From Desulfopila_A sp964446655 (GTDB taxonomy: Bacteria; Desulfobacterota; Desulfobulbia; Desulfobulbales; Desulfocapsaceae): a stretch of DNA of 64,000 nucleotides. Positions 61,453 through 64,000 of this stretch are shown here, piece after piece; the first letter of the stretch is position 1, and each line of letters starts with the position of its first letter. The stretch covers positions 17,815 through 81,814 of the forward strand of contig CAYUPL010000012.1 of assembly GCA_964446655.1 (NCBI GenBank), in the 5' to 3' direction. The notes under the pieces were generated by a model, which saw only the letters and a program-made list of their open reading frames with translations, ran no database searches and was not told the origin of the DNA. The position numbers were made by a program, and so were the translations under genes.

Positions 61453-62823
61453 TTATTCTCCTCGATCTTCTTCGGATTTGGACAACAGTTGTTCAGGAGA
61501 TGTGATATCCCACATCAGACGTGGATCAAAGGTCAGTGTTGCCAGCATGGTACTGATAACTACCAGGCAGAAATAGGTGGCGGCAGGTGCGGTTTCAATA
61601 GAGGTGAGAAATCCAAAATTGATAAAAAAGCCCAGTAAAGCGATGACGAAGATATCAAGCATAGACCATCTGCCGATAAACTCAATAAAACGAAACATGA
61701 TTGTTTTCTGACGCAGAAAACGACGTCGTCGTCTGTTGACGGTGAGCAGTACAATAGAGAGACCGATGATTTTAAAAAGAGGAATAAGAATCGAGGCCGT
61801 CAGAATAATGATGGCAATGAAATAGGAGCCATCCTGGAAAAATTGCCTGATACCGTCCAGGATGGTTGATTTGCTGGGAACGCCTAAAAATTCAAGGTGC
61901 ATTATCGGCAGGAGATTGGCCGGAAAAACCAGCAGTACCGCAGTAATGACCAGGGCCCAGGTCTTTGATATGCTTGCTGGTGTGCGCATATGAAGCTTGG
62001 CGCCGCACCGGTCGCAGCGGCTGTTGCCGGAATTGTGAGGTGGGGCCGGTAAGAGTTTGCCGCAGTGGCGGCAGAGGATAAGGTTATGTGACGCGGCAGT
62101 CTCTCCCAATGAAAAAGAGAGTGAATGAACTGTTTTTTGATACTGCTGCAATCCTGATTGCCCCCTGCTTTCGATAAGAGCCCAGAAGCTCTCTTTGCAG
62201 ATTGTCAGGGATGCGCTCATGGTGGCAAGAACCAGCCCCGTAAAACAGAAAAAACCGCTATTAAAAGATATATCAGTGGAGTGGTACATTTTGATCATGG
62301 TGATCATTATGCCGAGCAGGTATACTTCAAGCATGGCCCATTCATTGAGAAAACAGTAAATCTTGAAGAACCCGCCCAGGAAAGAAGGATACTTGCCGAT
62401 TTTAAGACATGTGGTGACGACAAACAGAAGAGATAGCTTGACCAGAGGAAAGACGATAGTGGCACAAAAAACCGCCACAGCAACGAAATAATAGTCCTGG
62501 TGAATAAATTCCAGAATAGTCTGCAGAAGGTTGCCGCTTTCCCGCATTCCCAGTTTCTGGAAGGTCAAGAGAGGTAAATAAATAGCGGGAAGGAAGAGTA
62601 ATAGAGCGGCCGAAGTCAGGGCCAGAGTTCTGGTAACGGGTTCCCGGCAAGAGTGCAGAAGGATGTGACCGCATCTGGGGCACACAGTTTTATGACCCTG
62701 CGGCGGTGGTATTTTGCGGAGCAGCAGGTCACAGTCGGGGCAGGCGATGAAGCATGCATTTATGTCGATAATATTCTGCAAAAGAGAGTTCACAAAGAAG
62801 ACAAGACGTTGCGAAGAAACCAT
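61453..62823 (-). CDS. letA: LetA/PqiA-type inner-membrane protein
   Basis: 456 residues, PqiA family duplicated. Two zinc-ribbon motifs, CPDCDLLL...CPRCGHIL near the start and CRHCGKLL...CDRCGAKL near residue 250, each followed by a four-helix membrane part (AALLLFLPAIYLPLLTF; AVLLVFPANLLPIMHL). LetA is the inner-membrane partner that feeds lipids to LetB. It lies directly upstream of letB with no gap. The start codon is uncertain (GTG 33 bases inside is possible). Confidence 0.93.
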   Translation of the reverse strand: MVSSQRLVFFVNSLLQNIIDINACFIACPDCDLLLRKIPPPQGHKTVCPRCGHILLHSCREPVTRTLALTSAALLLFLPAIYLPLLTFQKLGMRESGNLLQTILEFIHQDYYFVAVAVFCATIVFPLVKLSLLFVVTTCLKIGKYPSFLGGFFKIYCFLNEWAMLEVYLLGIMITMIKMYHSTDISFNSGFFCFTGLVLATMSASLTICKESFWALIESRGQSGLQQYQKTVHSLSFSLGETAASHNLILCRHCGKLLPAPPHNSGNSRCDRCGAKLHMRTPASISKTWALVITAVLLVFPANLLPIMHLEFLGVPSKSTILDGIRQFFQDGSYFIAIIILTASILIPLFKIIGLSIVLLTVNRRRRRFLRQKTIMFRFIEFIGRWSMLDIFVIALLGFFINFGFLTSIETAPAATYFCLVVISTMLATLTFDPRLMWDITSPEQLLSKSEEDRGE

Positions 62824-63042
62824 CTTCGGCAGAGGTGTCGGCGATACTTTACACTGTTGCCAAAGAATATCCTCAAGCGTAACCAGAAAATTTCTTTTTG
62901 TCTAAGTATTTTTCTTCGGAAATATCCAGGAATACGGCAGGACGTGGAGAGTGGTTCTCATAAGGATTATCTTTTTCTTTTTTAGGGATAACTGGTAAGT
63001 AAGAAGAGCGCATGATTGTTAACCAGACGATGGAGAAGGTCA

Positions 63043-63933
63043 ATGAAACGATGGCTGCAGATCACGCTTGTTGTAGAACCCATATTGGTTGCTTCGATTA
63101 CCGATTTTGCCGTCGGGATGATCGGTGCCGGGGTAGAAGTAGAAGAAATTGATCATGCCAGGCTCAAAACCGTAAATATCTATGTAGCCGAAGAAAACCT
63201 TACCGCGGCTGCAATGGATGAGATTGTGGCCCAGGTCGAAAAGCATGTGAGAGAGTTGGCTGAAATATTTCAGGTGGAAATGCCACAGCTCAGCAGGCAG
63301 GTCTTTGGAGAGGAGGACTGGGCCGGAAACTGGAAAAAACATTTTACTCCTTTTGCCATTGTCCCGGGATTGGTAATTGCACCAACCTGGGAAGAGTATC
63401 GGGCCCGGAAGAATGAAAAGGTTCTGGTGATGGATCCGGGTATGGCCTTTGGGACGGGGCATCATGCCACTACCGCTCTGGTGGTGGAACTTCTCATGGA
63501 AGAGATGCAGGGCGCCACACATACATGTGTCCTTGATGTCGGTACGGGTACGGGGGTTCTCGGCATGACGGCGGCTCTCCTGGGTGCTGCAAGGGTCTAT
63601 GGCATTGATAATGACCCGGTGGCGGTAACGGTGGCTGCCGGTAATGTTGTGCAGAATAATCTCGGTGGGTGTATGGAGGTCAGTGAGGTACCTTTAGCAG
63701 AGATCAGAGAGCATTATTCACTGGTACTGGCCAATATCGTTTACGATGCGCTTATCAGTATGGCAGCCGATCTGCATCGGGTGACCGGCAGCGGAGGCAG
63801 CCTTATCCTCTCCGGACTGTTGCAGGGTGAACAAGTCGATTCTATTCGTTCCAAGTATGAGCATGTCGGTTTCACATTCAGGCAACAGCGCGACCGAGGG
63901 GAGTGGGCTGCACTGCTTTTCAGGAAAGCATGA
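63043..63933 (+). CDS. prmA: Ribosomal protein L11 methyltransferase
   Basis: 296 residues from the ATG at 63043 (GGAGAAGGTCA upstream); the frame opens at 63016 with a TTG that is less likely. Substrate-recognition domain WLQITLVVEP..., then the catalytic domain: DPGMAFGTGHHATT, VLDVGTGTGVLGMTAALLGA, GIDNDPVAVTVA and VLANIVYDALISMA, which carries the N-I family motif. It trimethylates ribosomal protein L11. Confidence 0.95.
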   Translation: MKRWLQITLVVEPILVASITDFAVGMIGAGVEVEEIDHARLKTVNIYVAEENLTAAAMDEIVAQVEKHVRELAEIFQVEMPQLSRQVFGEEDWAGNWKKHFTPFAIVPGLVIAPTWEEYRARKNEKVLVMDPGMAFGTGHHATTALVVELLMEEMQGATHTCVLDVGTGTGVLGMTAALLGAARVYGIDNDPVAVTVAAGNVVQNNLGGCMEVSEVPLAEIREHYSLVLANIVYDALISMAADLHRVTGSGGSLILSGLLQGEQVDSIRSKYEHVGFTFRQQRDRGEWAALLFRKA

Positions 63934-64000
63934 GACATCCGGAACTAGGAGCCTGTCGGAGTATGCCCTTTTAGCCCATATCTTCGTTATTTCCAGAAAA
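63934..64000. other. Window end, non-coding
   Basis: 67 bases after prmA without a recognisable feature; too short to judge what follows. Confidence 0.4.

Noticed and set aside
1..64000. CRISPR array, rRNA, transposase or phage genes
   Set aside because: No regularly spaced repeats, rRNA signatures or transposase motifs were seen by eye on either strand.

Overview
The window looks like a chromosomal piece of a Desulfobacterota bacterium (former Deltaproteobacteria), most likely a Desulfobulbales-type anaerobe. The grounds are a MetF/MetV-HdrA-MvhD-type redox operon, a sigma-54 regulator with a cysteine-rich PAS domain, a class II DAHP synthase, the carboxyspermidine route to spermidine, LetAB and YdbH/YnbE/YdbL envelope genes, and an in-frame UGA that reads best as selenocysteine. 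The identification is by gene content only. A 100-base N run at 36232-36331 marks a scaffold gap.

Layout. 1-1173: 5' part of an ABC-F ATPase gene (minus strand) and tRNA-Pro(CGG). 1174-7175: an AT-rich accessory stretch behind the tRNA. It holds a MntA/HepT toxin-antitoxin pair between two 57-bp direct repeats, two unrecognised small proteins, an acetyltransferase, an AbrB/VapC pair, a DMT exporter and decayed pieces of an HD-GYP gene and a solute-binding protein gene. 7176-10533: an unknown protein, a PmtA-like methyltransferase and an NAD-salvage pair (pncA, pncB). 10736-16046: a four-gene minus-strand polyamine operon (speA, carboxyspermidine dehydrogenase, nspC, speB) that covers arginine to spermidine. 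16259-25886: housekeeping and signalling genes (CYTH, EI24 membrane protein, radA, a cyclase fused to a cNMP-binding domain, a Deg protease, DAHP synthase, an HsdR_N-like protein, a CBS pair).

25969-39784 is the centre of interest. A sigma-54 activator is divergent from an operon preceded by a good sigma-54 promoter and a 15-bp palindrome. The operon encodes a TusA-like protein without the usual cysteine, an HdrC/HdrB-type iron-sulfur protein with an in-frame UGA (Sec244) followed by a hairpin, a MetF paralogue, a large HdrA with two flavin modules, MvhD, MetV and a second MetF. A response regulator, an ACT-domain protein and two histidine kinases follow. Together these suggest a flavin-based electron-bifurcating methylene-tetrahydrofolate reductase complex (Wood-Ljungdahl methyl branch) with its own redox-responsive control.

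40620-46152: fbp, then a graveyard of toxin-antitoxin genes (broken PIN toxin with an intact partner, XRE regulator, higBA) and an internally deleted copy of a fur-family gene, next to an intact fur-family gene in operon with a metal ABC transporter. 46458-63933: the lipid-bridge set ydbH-ynbE-ydbL, DUF1820, manC, an AEC transporter, a PNPOx-like protein, a metallophosphoesterase/Ser-Thr kinase pair, a membrane protein, a possible divergent diadenylate-cyclase-like protein, an N-formylglutamate amidohydrolase, letA-letB (seven MCE domains) and prmA. No transposase, CRISPR array or rRNA was seen.
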